DNA of 12,630 nucleotides from Malacoplasma sp. (GCA_029258015.1 JARHZT010000035.1:1-12630); one strand, 5' to 3'; counted from the first letter of the stretch, positions 1-9,227 are shown. Notes: generated by a model from the letters alone, not told the origin. Numbers and translations: made by a program.

Positions 1-1026
1 GAAGCATATGAAAAAATAAAAAAAATAGATGCTATTTGTTTTGATAAAACAGGAACACTTACTAAAGGTGTTTTTGATGTCCATGAAATCTTGGGTAATA
101 AAAATAATTTAAATGTCATTTATGAAATGGAAAAACAATCAATCCATCCATTAGCAGTGTCATTTGTAAAATATTGTAAAAATCTCCATTTAAAAACAAC
201 GAAATTAGAAAACATATCTGAAATGGTAGGGATTGGATTAAAAGCTAATGATAGTGAAAATAATTATGAATTAATTTCATTAACTTGAGCGTTAAAAAAC
301 AATTATGAATTTGATAATGATTTAAATGAATTTTTAAATGATTTTAAAGGAAACAAATATGATGACTTATTACAATCATATTCATGCTTTGTAAAAAACA
401 ATAAAGTAGAAAACATTTTAATTTTTTCTGATTCGTTAAATGACAATGCGATAGATACAATTAAAATATTTGAGCAAATGAAAATTAAAACTTATATCAT
501 TAGTGGGGATAATCAAAAGTCAGTAGAATACATTGCAAAAAAATTAAATATACAAAATTATTTTTACAATGTTAATCCATCTGAGAAAAGTAAGATAATT
601 GAAGATTTACAAAAGCAAAATTTAATGGTTGCTTATGTAGGTGATGGAATTAATGATTTAGAAGCATTAAAACATTCAGATCTTTCTATTGCTATAAGTA
701 AAAACAATAGTGTTGCTCAAAATGTTAGTGATATTTTAATTTTAAATAATGACATATTAACAATTTTAAAAGCAATAGAAATAACTAAAACTACAAGAAA
801 AATGATTATCTTCAATTTAATCTGAGCTTTTGCTTATAATATTTTAGTTATTCCTTTATCTATGATTGGGTTTATCCCTCCATTCATTGGGGTGTTTATT
901 ATGGCTACATCAGATATTACTGTTGTGTCTAATACATTATTTTTCAGATTGAAAAAAATCAGATATATCCCAAAACGCATATATAAAAATGTAGAGAATA
1001 AAAAGATTTGTGAATTTTTAAAATAA
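1..1026 (+). CDS. Copper-type P1B ATPase, C-terminal part (cut by window edge)
   Basis: The last 341 residues of a heavy-metal-transporting P-type ATPase; the start lies left of the window. The phosphorylation motif DKTGTLT is at 43-63, the HP pair of heavy-metal ATPases (SIHPLA) at 139-156, and the hinge motif GDGIND at 640-657. Two membrane helices follow. The first keeps the YN pair of Cu(+) exporters (AFAYNILVIP). The second reads MATSDITVVSN where CopA has an MxxSS-type site, so one metal-ligand serine is replaced by Asp. The usual GDGINDAPAL is GDGINDLEAL here. Two in-frame TGA codons (286-288, 823-825) encode Trp. The ribA start follows after 18 bases without a terminator, so the two are probably co-transcribed. 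Family membership is firm; copper as substrate is inferred from the helix motifs. Confidence 0.9.
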
Positions 1027-1044
1027 TTCTTCAAAGGAGTTGTT

Positions 1045-1638
1045 ATGAATATAAAATATGAGATTTCATCAGTAGCTAATTTACCAACCAAAAATGGAAA
1101 ATTTAAAATAGTATGTTTTAAAGAGTTTAAAGGTGGTGAGTCGCATTTTAAAGAACACTTAGTAGCATACACTAATAAAATAGGAAAAACACCACTTGTA
1201 AGAGTACATTCTGAATGTTTAACAGGAGATGCATTTGGTTCATTAAAATGCGATTGTGGTCCTGAATTAAACTTCTCTTTAAATGAAATTAATAAACATA
1301 AAGATGGTGGATTATTAATTTATTTAAGACAAGAAGGTAGAGATATAGGGTTATTTAATAAAGTTAATGCATATGCTTTACAAGATAAAGGATATGATAC
1401 AGTTGAAGCTAATTTAGCATTAGGGTTAAAAGCAGATGCTAGAGAGTATGAAATTGTTAAAGTTATATTTGAACATTTCAACATAAAAGATGTTGAATTA
1501 CTAACTAACAATCCAGATAAAATTGAATGAATTTCAAAGTATGTAAATATTAAAAGAAAACAAATCATTCAAGGCATTAATGAATGTAATGAAGAATATA
1601 TTAAAACAAAAAAAGAAAAAATGGGACATATGTTCTAA
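1045..1638 (+). CDS. ribA: GTP cyclohydrolase II
   Basis: A complete 197-residue protein, matching stand-alone RibA (about 196 residues in E. coli), with no DHBP synthase domain fused. The enzyme opens and decarboxylates the GTP ring to start riboflavin synthesis in the cytosol. Zinc ligands are visible at C58, C69 and C71 (HSECLTGD... KCDC). The GTP-binding segment YLRQEGRDIGL is at 93-103, and residues equivalent to E. coli Y105, D126 and R128 are Y110, D131 and R133. The C-terminal KMGHMF matches KMGHLL. A good Shine-Dalgarno (AAAGGAG, 1033-1039) lies 5 bases before ATG. One TGA codon at 1528-1530 is Trp. No ribB, ribD, ribE or ribF is nearby, and the rest of the pathway is usually missing in Mollicutes, so the role of the product here is open. 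All catalytic residues are intact, so it should be active. Confidence 0.95.
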
Positions 1639-1654
1639 TTTTTTCTTTTTTTGT
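1606..1654 (+). terminator. Long hairpin across the ribA stop codon
   Basis: A perfect 16-base-pair arm, 1606-1621 against 1639-1654 (A-rich against T-rich with single G-C and C-G pairs), is capped by a weaker inner stem GGGAC/GTTCT. It covers the last codons and stop of ribA. The 3' arm supplies the U-tract. It probably ends the ATPase-ribA transcript. Because the A-rich arm mirrors the T-rich arm, it could act in both directions. Confidence 0.55.
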
Positions 1655-1711
1655 CTATATAACATTTAATTTTTGAAATATTTTTGATATATTAAAAAGA
1701 TAAAAAAATAT

Positions 1712-1738
1712 TTGATATTTATAGTACATAGATATTAA
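1712..1738 (+). promoter_or_regulatory. Possible promoter for the YitT-family gene
   Basis: TTGATA (1712-1717) and TATTAA (1733-1738) are separated by 15 bases, about 20 bases before the gene start. In such AT-rich sequence, matches of this quality arise by chance, so this is only a candidate. The preceding hairpin at the ribA end makes a new promoter in this gap likely. Confidence 0.25.
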
Positions 1739-1760
1739 AATATAGTTTGTGATTAAACAT

Positions 1761-3272
1761 ATGAAATACAAAAATAGTAAAAAGAATATTGATATAAAAG
1801 GAAATTTTGCCAGAGCTAAATTATCTGGTTCATTAATGAAATTATCATTGCTATATAGAGTAAAAAAAAGATGAGTAATTTTACTTATTATTACTCTAGT
1901 ATCAATGCTTTCAGGTTTTATAGGTGTATTGTGTTTGCAAAACACAGGATTATATAACGTTGGTTTAGAAGCGTTTGCTCAAGGAATTGCTAGATTTGTT
2001 GCTTACTTTATTAAGGGTGATACAAAATTAAAGGCTAATGTTATGAATGCATTGTTTTGGTCTTTAATTATTGTTTTAAACATTCCTTTAATATTTTTTG
2101 GATGATACAAAATTGGTAAAAAGTTTACTTTCTATTCAACATATTATATTGTTGTTAGTTCTTTATTCGGGTTATCTTTAGGGTATATTCCAGGAATTGA
2201 AAATGTCTTTTTATTTGCAAAGGTTCAACCACATCCTATATTTGTGCAATCTGGAGTTCAAGTTTCACTGTGAAACTATGGAATAGATACAGTTTCTCAA
2301 GTTTCGTTATTCATATATGGATTTTTATATGGATTTCTTCAAGCTATATGTTATGCTACACTTTTCATCATTGGTACAAGTAGTGGTGGATTAGACTTTA
2401 TAGTTGTTTGATATGCAGAAAAGAAATATAAAGACTTAGGTACAGTATTTACATACTTTAATATCTTGTGCTTTGTTATTAGTTATTTTTTAGGTACATA
2501 TGTAACTTCAAGTTTAACCATAAATGAAAATTTAGGTATATTGATTTCACCTACACCAGATTTTTCAAAAATCTCTACAAGACCTTGAGACTTAGATTTA
2601 TTCTTCTCGCCTAACTTTATGGCTACATTGCTATTAAGTATCGTATTAGGATTTACACTAAACCAATACTTTCCAAAATATCAAATGTCTAAAGTTGAAA
2701 TTGTTTCAAGAAACTTTGAAGAAATTAGAAATCATGTTATTTCTCAAAAGAAACCTTATTCATTAAGTATTAAAACACTTGAAGGTGGATATAGTCGTTT
2801 ACCTCAAAAAATGCTTGTAACTATATGTATGTTTATGGATGCGAAAGACTTATTAGAATTAACAAGACAATATGATCAAAATGCATTGTTTGTAGTTACA
2901 TTAGTTAAAAGTGTTGATGGTTATGTTTACATGACTAAGGAAGAAGAAGAATTTGCATTATGATCATTCTTTAGAAGAATGAAAAAAGGAAATAAAAATT
3001 CAGCTAAAGCAGAAGAGGAAAGGAAAATTCATTTTGAAGTAGATAAAGAAATAGTTACAAAACAAAATGATAAGACAATAACAAAAGAAGTTGTTAGTGT
3101 TATTGAAGCTAGTGAAGTTTGTGATGATTCTGTTGATGATAACAGTAAGCCAATTGAAAAAGAAATTGTTATATCTAAAAAAGAAACTATAACTACTAAA
3201 AAAGAAAGCACTACTTCTAAAAAAGATAAAAGTATATCAAAAAAAGATAATACTACTTCAAAAAATAAATAA
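1761..3272 (+). CDS. YitT/DUF161-DUF2179 family membrane protein with a repetitive charged tail
   Basis: A 503-residue protein. A short basic N-terminus is followed by about six hydrophobic segments, the first near 38-58. The family signature GTSSGGLD is at 205-212, followed by a cytosolic DUF2179-like domain from about residue 309 (MSKVEIVSRNFEEIRNHV...) to about 395. Bacillus YitT relatives are usually 280-300 residues, so the last ~100 residues are an extension rich in Lys, Glu, Ser and Thr that ends in four heptapeptide repeats. The molecular function of the family is not established; some members are thought to be transporters. Several TGA codons encode Trp (for example 1872-1874, 2103-2105, 2961-2963) and one Trp is TGG. 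ATG 1761 has no Shine-Dalgarno; an in-frame GTG at 1749 is a weaker alternative start. Family assignment is good; the substrate is unknown. Confidence 0.82.
3174..3257 (+). repeat. Four tandem 21-base units coding heptapeptide repeats
   Basis: The end of the YitT-family gene reads SKKETIT, TKKESTT, SKKDKSI, SKKDNTT, then a partial SKNK before the stop. Each unit is 21 bases long and keeps the core [ST]KK[ED]. Being in-frame, changes in copy number would alter only the tail length. Confidence 0.75.
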
Positions 3273-3290
3273 TTTACAAAAAAAATATTT

Positions 3291-3296
3291 TATAAT
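3291..3296 (+). promoter_or_regulatory. Possible -10 box for the 349-residue gene
   Basis: A perfect TATAAT lies 27 bases before the ATG at 3324, in the 51-base gap after the YitT-family gene. No convincing -35 box is at normal spacing (TTTACA at 3273 is too close), so this is a candidate only. Confidence 0.35.
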
Positions 3297-3323
3297 ATTA
3301 GTATATTTTTGAGAACTTGTGAT

Positions 3324-4373
3324 ATGGAAAATATTTTTAGCAATAAACGAAATTATAGTGTTTTTGACCTGTGAAAAGATACACAAATTAAATTAGGAAT
3401 ATTCCAAAAAAGAATTTTAGAACAAAAAAAAGTTGAAGCTGCAACATTATTAGAAAAATATGATTTGATTTACTCTAAAATTAAACCTATTTCAAATGAA
3501 GAATTTAGTTTTGAAAATAATATATTTGTAGCTCTTATAAAATACATAATGGAATCAAATAGTTTTTTTGATTACAGATTATCTGATGAAAAGATAGATG
3601 AACTTTTATTGTTAGCATATATCTTTGAATGATTGTGTTTGGAAAAAAGTAAAGATGTAACACTATTAGGTGATAAATCAGAAGTCTTAAAAAAATTAAG
3701 AATTATTTCTAACAAATCAAACAGTATTAATAAAAAAATCTTTGAAGACCTAGATATAGAAGATGTAAGTAATTGATTAGAACTTAAAAGACGTGTTAAA
3801 AAATCAGCAGTTTGATGTTTTGATGAAATGGTTCAATTCCTATACAATGATAAGAAAATTTATAAAAAGATCTTAAATGAAACTATCTCAGCTAAGAACT
3901 TTGATGATAGAGATCAATGTTTAGAAATGTGAAATAGAGTTGCAAAAACAACTGATGAAAACTTTAAATACATTTACAGCATTAATGATAGTGATGACAA
4001 AATTATTTATATTAGTGTAGAAACACAAGAAAAGAAAGTAGCATTTGTTAAATTTAAAATGTTTTACACATTTGAATCTGTAAACGGACAAATCAAACCT
4101 ACAGGTGTTTCTAAAGAATTAATTAGAATTGAATTCATTGATAAAAAAGCAGCAGAATTATATGGTGAAATCATGTCTAGTTCATTAAGAATAGCTAACA
4201 AGGTTATTAAATCAATTTTCTTATTAGATTTACAGTTGAAAAATGAAGAAAAAGAGCATGATAAGATAAATAATTTAAAATCTAAAAAAGTTGTTAAAAT
4301 ATTTAAGATGCATGCAAAAAGTGAATCATTAGATTCAGAGAAATCAAAACTTATTCAAAAATCATTAGGATAA
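3324..4373 (+). CDS. Conserved-looking hypothetical protein, 349 residues
   Basis: I do not recognise the family. The protein is soluble, with no signal peptide or membrane segment, largely alpha-helical and Lys/Glu-rich in its first two thirds. A likely beta-rich segment spans about 219-275 (IYSINDSDDKIIYISVE ... VAFVKFKMFYTFESV), followed by a basic helical end. Four or more TGA codons are Trp (3372-3374, 3630-3632, 3774-3776, 3810-3812, 3930-3932), which supports a real coding sequence under code 4 and explains why a standard-code search sees only the last 104 residues. ATG 3324 lacks a Shine-Dalgarno. The gene ends at the stem of a strong terminator just before uvrB. No repair motif is visible, so proximity to uvrB alone does not suggest function. 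Confidence 0.75.
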
Positions 4374-4403
4374 ATTCAAGCATTGCTTGAATTTATTTTT
4401 TTT
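4372..4403 (+). terminator. Strong intrinsic terminator abutting the uvrB ribosome binding site
   Basis: A perfect 10-base-pair stem (4372-4381 with 4385-4394) with the loop ATT is followed by A and eight T residues (4396-4403). The stem begins within the stop codon of the upstream gene. The U-tract is only one base from the uvrB Shine-Dalgarno GGGAGG (4405-4410), so no room is left for a promoter between them. Confidence 0.85.
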
Positions 4404-4414
4404 AGGGAGGATTT

Positions 4415-6385
4415 ATGAGTGAATTTAAATTAGTATCTAAATTTACACCAAATGGTGATCAACCAAATGCAATAGAAAAAATTGTAGATGGTTTTAAAAA
4501 TAAAAATATAGATTCACAAGTGTTGGTTGGAGCTACTGGTACAGGTAAAACATTTACTATGGCTAATATTGTAAAAGCATTAAATAAAAAGACATTAGTA
4601 TTAGCACATAATAAAACACTAGCTGCACAACTATATTCTGAGTTTAAAGAATTCTTTCCTGAAAATAGAGTTGAATATTTTGTATCAGCATTCGATTACT
4701 ATCAACCAGAAGCGTTTTTACCTAAAACAAATACATATATAGAAAAATCATCTCAAACTAATAATGATATAGAAATGCTTAACTTATCAGCACTAAACTC
4801 ATTAGTGCAAAGAGATGATGTAATAGTTGTAGCAAGTGTTGCTAGTATATATGCTTCATCTCCACCAAAAGATTTTTATAAACATAGAACATTTTTTAAA
4901 TTGAATCAAAATATATCTATTAAAGATGTTAAATATGAATTAATTAATTTAAACTACAAAAGAAATGATGTAGATGTTATTCATGGACGTTTTAGTATTA
5001 AAGGTGATGTGATAGAAATAGGACCTGGATTTACAGATGAATTTAATATTAGAATGTCATTTTTTGGAGATGAAATAGAAGAGATTGCAAAAATTGATCC
5101 ATTAACAAAAAATGTAATAGAAAAAGTTAAAGAAGTAGTTTTACCTGGTGCTGAATTGTATTTAGCCAATAAAGATACAATGGATGAATCACTAAAAAGA
5201 ATTAGAGAAGAATTACAAGAAACTCATAAAAACTTTTTAAAGCAAAATAAACATATAGAAGCTCAAAGAATTATGGAAAGAACAACTCATGATATTCAAT
5301 CATTTGTTGAATTTGGATATTGTCCTGGAATTGAAAATTATTCTAGACATTTAGAATTAAGAGAAGAAGGAGAAACTCCTTATACTATTTTTGATTATTT
5401 TGGAAATGACTTTTTATTAATTGTAGATGAATCACATATGATGATTCCTCAAATTAGAGGAATGTATAACACAGATAGAAGTAGAAAAGAAACTCTTGTA
5501 GAATATGGATTTAGATTACCAAGCGCATTAGATAATAGACCGTTAAATTTTGATGAATTTTTAAATAAAAAAGATAAAGTATTATATGTTTCAGCAACTC
5601 CTAATGAATGAGAAATAGAACAATCAGGACAACTTGTAGAACAATTAATTAGACCAACAGGATTAGTAGATCCAATTGTAGAAATTAGACCTACTAAAGA
5701 TCAAATTATAGATATAGAAAATGAATTAAGAATTCAGATTAAAAATAAAGAAAGAACTTTTATTACTGTTATGACTATTAGAATGGCAGAAGAACTAACA
5801 GAATATTTAAGAAATAAAAATATAAAAGTTGCTTATTTACATAATGAATTAAAAACTATTGAAAGATTTAAGATATTAAATAACCTTAGAAAAGGTATTT
5901 ATGATGTTGTTATAGGGATTAATTTATTAAGAGAAGGGTTAGATGTTCCAGAAGTTTCTAAAGTGCTTATATTGGATGCTGATAAACCTGGATTTTTTAG
6001 AAGTGATAAATCATTAATTCAAATAATTGGTAGAGCTTCTAGAAATGCTAATGGAAAAGTAATAATGTATGGTGATTCTATAACTACAGCAATGGATGTA
6101 GCTATTAAAGAAACCGAAAGAAGAAGAAAGATACAAATGGAATATAATGCTAAGCATAATATTATTCCTAAAACAGTTATTAAACCAATAGCATTGGATT
6201 TAAATAAAAATGATGCTGAAATTGATATAGATGATTTAATTTCAAGTAAGAAAAAATCAAAAGAGAAAACTGAAAAAACAATTAAGAAAATGAGAGAAGA
6301 AATGTTGAAAGCAGCTAAGAATCAAGAATACGAAAGAGCTGCATATCTTAGAGATATAATAATGGAGTTAGAATCTCAAAAATAG
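4415..6385 (+). CDS. uvrB: UvrABC system protein B (excinuclease subunit)
   Basis: A complete 656-residue UvrB (usual size about 660), the damage-verifying helicase-like subunit of nucleotide excision repair, loaded by UvrA and partnered with the UvrC nuclease. Walker A GATGTGKT is at 39-46, and the damage-probing beta-hairpin region DYYQPEA starts at D94. The helicase motif II is VDESH at 337-341, followed by MMIPQIRGMYNTDRSRK. Motifs V/VI follow near INLLREGLDVPE and QIIGRASRNANG. The C-terminal UVR domain that contacts UvrC spans about 625-655. One TGA (5609-5611) is Trp. The start is fixed by GGGAGG 4 bases upstream. Neither uvrA nor uvrC is in the window. The alpha/beta hydrolase follows after 46 bases with no terminator, so the two are probably one transcript. 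Confidence 0.98.
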
Positions 6386-6431
6386 AACTTTTAATAAAAG
6401 TGTGTTATTAAATAATGTAGTGGGGATGAAA

Positions 6432-7229
6432 ATGAAAAAGATAAATTGAAATGATTTTGATACATATATAAAGGTTAATAATAAAGATGGGTATAACCTT
6501 GTATATCTTCATGCTTTTACGGGCTCATGAAGTAATAAATCAAACCTTTTTAATAAATTAGATAAAGTAAATTATTACTGTTTTAATATGCCAGGTCATG
6601 GAAAAACAAAAGCAGCAAGTAGTGATGATATAGATGTAAAATATTATTCTGAATTAGCAGTTCAATTCATTGTAGATCATGATTTAGATAATGTAGTTTT
6701 AATGGGTCATTCTATGGGCGGTGGAATTGCTATGATGATTTGTGATGATTCAAGAATTGCTAATAGAATTAAAAAGATTATTCTAGAATCACCAGCAAAT
6801 AATGCAAGTTTAAAAAACTTTAATCTAATTCAAAAATTAATACCTTCTTCTTTTGAAGAAATGGAATACATTGGAAGTGAATTATTTTATGATCCATTAA
6901 AGTTTTTTGGAAGTACTGAAAAATATAATGAATTCTTAAAATATGAATACAAAAAATTATCTGAAAAAGAATATCTTAAAAAAATTATTTGTTTCAATTC
7001 TATGACTGAATTCAACAACATTATTTATCAAGGAATAAGAGAAAATAAAAGACCAACATTATTAATCTTAGGTGATAAAGATAATATTATTCCGTATGAA
7101 GAAACTAATGAAGTATTTAATAATTTTAAAAATTATGAAATACACAAAATTAAAAATTCTAAACATGTTTCAATAGCAGAACATCCACAAGAATGTTTTA
7201 AATTAATTGATGACTTTTTAAAAATCTAG
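6432..7229 (+). CDS. Alpha/beta hydrolase-fold enzyme
   Basis: A 265-residue cytosolic hydrolase with no signal peptide. The nucleophile elbow GHSMGG places the catalytic serine at S94. The acid is probably D217 in LGDKDNIIP, and the base H245 in SKHVSIAEHP. The oxyanion region is LHAFTGS, where many relatives have HGFTGS. The size and cap region resemble carboxylesterase/monoacylglycerol-lipase-like proteins common in mycoplasmas; the substrate cannot be read from sequence. ATG 6432 is chosen because GGGGA (6422-6426) then lies 5 bases upstream, whereas an in-frame ATG at 6426 overlaps it. Two TGA codons near the start (6453-6455, 6528-6530) are Trp. The gene is probably co-transcribed with uvrB and ends at a terminator containing its stop codon. 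Confidence 0.88.
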
Positions 7230-7251
7230 AATTATAGTTCTAGATTTTTTT
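7220..7251 (+). terminator. Intrinsic terminator after the hydrolase gene
   Basis: A 12-base-pair perfect stem (7220-7231 with 7238-7249), loop TTATAG, and a T-run from 7245 to 7251. The hydrolase stop codon TAG (7227-7229) is inside the 5' arm. It separates the uvrB-hydrolase transcript from tlyA-dinB. Confidence 0.8.
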
Positions 7252-7253
7252 AA

Positions 7254-7261
7254 TATATTAA
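7254..7261 (+). promoter_or_regulatory. Possible -10 region for tlyA-dinB
   Basis: Only 23 bases lie between the terminator and the tlyA ATG, and they contain the overlapping -10-like words TATATT and TATTAA. A start near 7266-7268 would give a leader of under 10 bases. The -35 would fall in the terminator T-tract, where no good match is visible. Confidence 0.3.
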
Positions 7262-7274
7262 AATATTGATACAT

Positions 7275-8012
7275 ATGAAAAAAAGATTAGATATTTGGTT
7301 AGTAGAACAAAATTTAGTTAGAAGTAGAAATGTAGCTAAAGAATTAATTCTAAAATACAAAATTAAGGTTAATGATAAAACTATTGATAAACCTAATTAT
7401 TTAGTTGATGAAAATGACAAAATATCAATCTTAGAAAACGAAAAATATGTATCAAGAGCTGCATATAAACTATTACATGCAATTGAAGTATTTAATCCTG
7501 ATTTAGAAAATAAAGTAGCTATAGATATTGGTTCATCTACTGGTGGATTTACACAAGTTTTATTAGAAAATAATGTATCAAAAGTTTATTGCATAGATGT
7601 TGGTACAGAACAATTAGATAAATCATTAAGAGAAAATAAAAATATTAAGGTTTATGAAAATACAAATTTTAAAGATGTTAATATAAACTGTTTTGATGAA
7701 AGAATAGATATAGTTACAGCAGATGTTTCTTTTATATCTATTAAAATTATTCTTAAAAAAATATTAGAGATTTTTAACTATGATTTAAAAATGATTATTT
7801 TATTAAAACCTCAATATGAGATTGGAACTAAGATAGCAAAAACAAAAGGATATGTAAGAAAAGAAGATCATAAAAAAATAATTGATGATTTTATCGATTT
7901 TTGCAATGCTAATAAGATAAAAGTATTAGGACAAACTATTTCTCCTATTGAAGGTGCAAAAAAACAAAACACAGAGTATTTATTCTATTTGGAGAATAAT
8001 AATGGAAAATAG
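7275..8012 (+). CDS. tlyA: TlyA family rRNA (cytidine-2'-O)-methyltransferase / haemolysin-like protein
   Basis: A complete 245-residue TlyA/YqxC-type protein. The N-terminal S4 RNA-binding domain covers about residues 1-60 (RLDIWLVEQNLVRSRNVAKELI). An FtsJ/RrmJ-like methyltransferase domain follows, with the SAM-binding loop DIGSSTGGFT at 84-93, DVSFIS at 150-155, and the catalytic-type lysine in LLKPQYE. Mycobacterial TlyA methylates 16S and 23S rRNA; the same family was first described as haemolysins, so the cellular role here is uncertain. ATG 7275 matches family starts; it has no Shine-Dalgarno, and the in-frame TTG at 7266 has none either. The stop overlaps the dinB start by 11 bases, indicating translational coupling. 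Its only Trp is a TGG codon. Confidence 0.93.
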   Translation: MKKRLDIWLVEQNLVRSRNVAKELILKYKIKVNDKTIDKPNYLVDENDKISILENEKYVSRAAYKLLHAIEVFNPDLENKVAIDIGSSTGGFTQVLLENNVSKVYCIDVGTEQLDKSLRENKNIKVYENTNFKDVNINCFDERIDIVTADVSFISIKIILKKILEIFNYDLKMIILLKPQYEIGTKIAKTKGYVRKEDHKKIIDDFIDFCNANKIKVLGQTISPIEGAKKQNTEYLFYLENNNGK

Positions 8013-9171
8013 GATATTTCATCTCGATATGGATTGTTATTTTGCATCTGTTGAAATTATGCTTAATCCTAGTTTAGAAAATATTCCTATATGTGTTGGT
8101 GGTAGGTTTATGAATGGTGTAGTATCATCTGCTAACTATGTAGCAAGAAAGCAAGGTGTTAAATCTGCTATGCCATTATTTGAAGCTAAAAAGATATGTC
8201 CTTCTCTTCAAATTCTTTCTTGTAATCATGATTTATATGAAGAATATTCAAATAAGATTCACACATTATTATTAACGATTGTTAAAAAGGTTGAAAAAGC
8301 ATCTATTGATGAATGGTTTATTGATGTAACAGATAGTGAATATGAAACATGAGATGAAATAGAATTTGCTACATATTTAAAAAATCTAATATATAAGAAA
8401 TTTAAACTTAAATGTTCTATAGGTAATTCATTTACAATGTTTTTAGCTAAAACAGCAACAGATTTGTGTAAACCAGATGGATACTTAACATTAAATAAAA
8501 ACAACTTTAAAAAGTATTTATATAATGTTCCTTTATCCGATATTTATGGTGTAGGAAAAACAACTTTAAAAACATTGAATGAATTTCATATTAGAACAGT
8601 TGAAGATATTATCAATATTAAAAATGAAATATTCATAAAAAAGAAATTAGGTGTATTTTGAAGCAAACTAAAATATAATGTTTTAGGAATTGAACTTTCA
8701 AAAGTTAATCCTTATGTTGAAAGAAAAAATATTGGAAAAAGCTATACTGTTAAAAATTTTACAGAATATGATGAATACTACAAATTACTAATGAAAATAT
8801 GCAATGATATTAATTTAAGTTTACAAAAACATGACTATTTAATAAATTCATTTACATTAAGAATTAAATTAGTTAATAAGACATATTTAGGTGAAACATT
8901 TAACTATTACAAATATGTAAATAAATTCGAATTTAATGATCTTATTGGTATATTTGATAAATATATTGATGAATCTAATTATGGTAATATAAAAAACATA
9001 GCTGTAACTGTTTTGAATTTAATAAATAAAGACAAGTATATTGAGCAAAAATCTTTATTTGATATAGATTTAAAAAGAGAAGAAACACCAATAGAAATAA
9101 TAGTAAGTAAAGTTAATAAAAAATTAAATAAGAAAATAATATATCCAATAGCAGAAAAAGCAAAAAGCTAG
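8002..9171 (+). CDS. dinB: Y-family DNA polymerase IV (DinB-type)
   Basis: A complete 389-residue translesion DNA polymerase. The palm motif DMDCYFASVE (9-18) gives metal ligand D9 and steric gate F14. The second catalytic motif SIDEWFID (101-108) provides D103 and E104. The thumb helix-hairpin-helix YGVGKTTLKTL is around 182-192, followed by the little-finger domain. QKSLF at 349-353 matches the QxxLF sliding-clamp-binding pattern. Two TGA codons (8350-8352, 8659-8661) are Trp. GGAG (7991-7994) lies 7 bases before ATG 8002, inside the end of tlyA. In many bacteria dinB is SOS-controlled, but no LexA-like operator was visible here. It is convergent with ruvB and shares a two-way terminator. 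Trp after the catalytic acidic pair, where many relatives have Ala, is unusual. Confidence 0.95.
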
Positions 9172-9195
9172 TAAAACTAACTTTTTGCTTTTTTT
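9155..9195. terminator. Two-way terminator between dinB and ruvB
   Basis: A-rich 9155-9167 pairs with T-rich 9181-9193 (13 base pairs), extended by TAGT/ACTA around an AAA loop after a C/A mismatch. Plus-strand T-run 9189-9195; the minus strand also gives a T-rich tail after the stem. It contains the dinB stop and suits both convergent transcripts. The remaining gap to the ruvB stop holds nothing else recognisable. Confidence 0.8.
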
Positions 9196-9227
9196 ATTTA
9201 ATTATTAAATTTATACAAATATATACA

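Noticed and set aside
834..1172. Minus-strand open frame opposite the ATPase end and ribA start
   Set aside because: It lies across two well-supported plus-strand genes, has no ribosome binding site and shows no recognisable motif.
1320..1945. Two further minus-strand open frames opposite ribA and the YitT-family gene
   Set aside because: They are mirror images of AT-rich coding sequence; the opposite strand carries conserved proteins throughout or, between the genes, terminator and promoter sequence.
3174..3257. CRISPR-like repeat array
   Set aside because: Units are 21-base in-frame codon repeats with no spacers, inside a coding sequence.
4981..5169. Minus-strand open frame inside uvrB
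   Set aside because: It is a shadow of the UvrB coding region.
6426..6431. Earlier ATG for the alpha/beta hydrolase
   Set aside because: It overlaps the GGGGA ribosome binding sequence, which is correctly spaced for ATG 6432.
6386..6431. Terminator between uvrB and the hydrolase
   Set aside because: A small hairpin ACTTTT/AAAAGT exists but has no T-run after it, so read-through is likely.
7266..7274. TTG start for tlyA three codons upstream
   Set aside because: ATG 7275 agrees with the family N-terminus and no ribosome binding site favours TTG.
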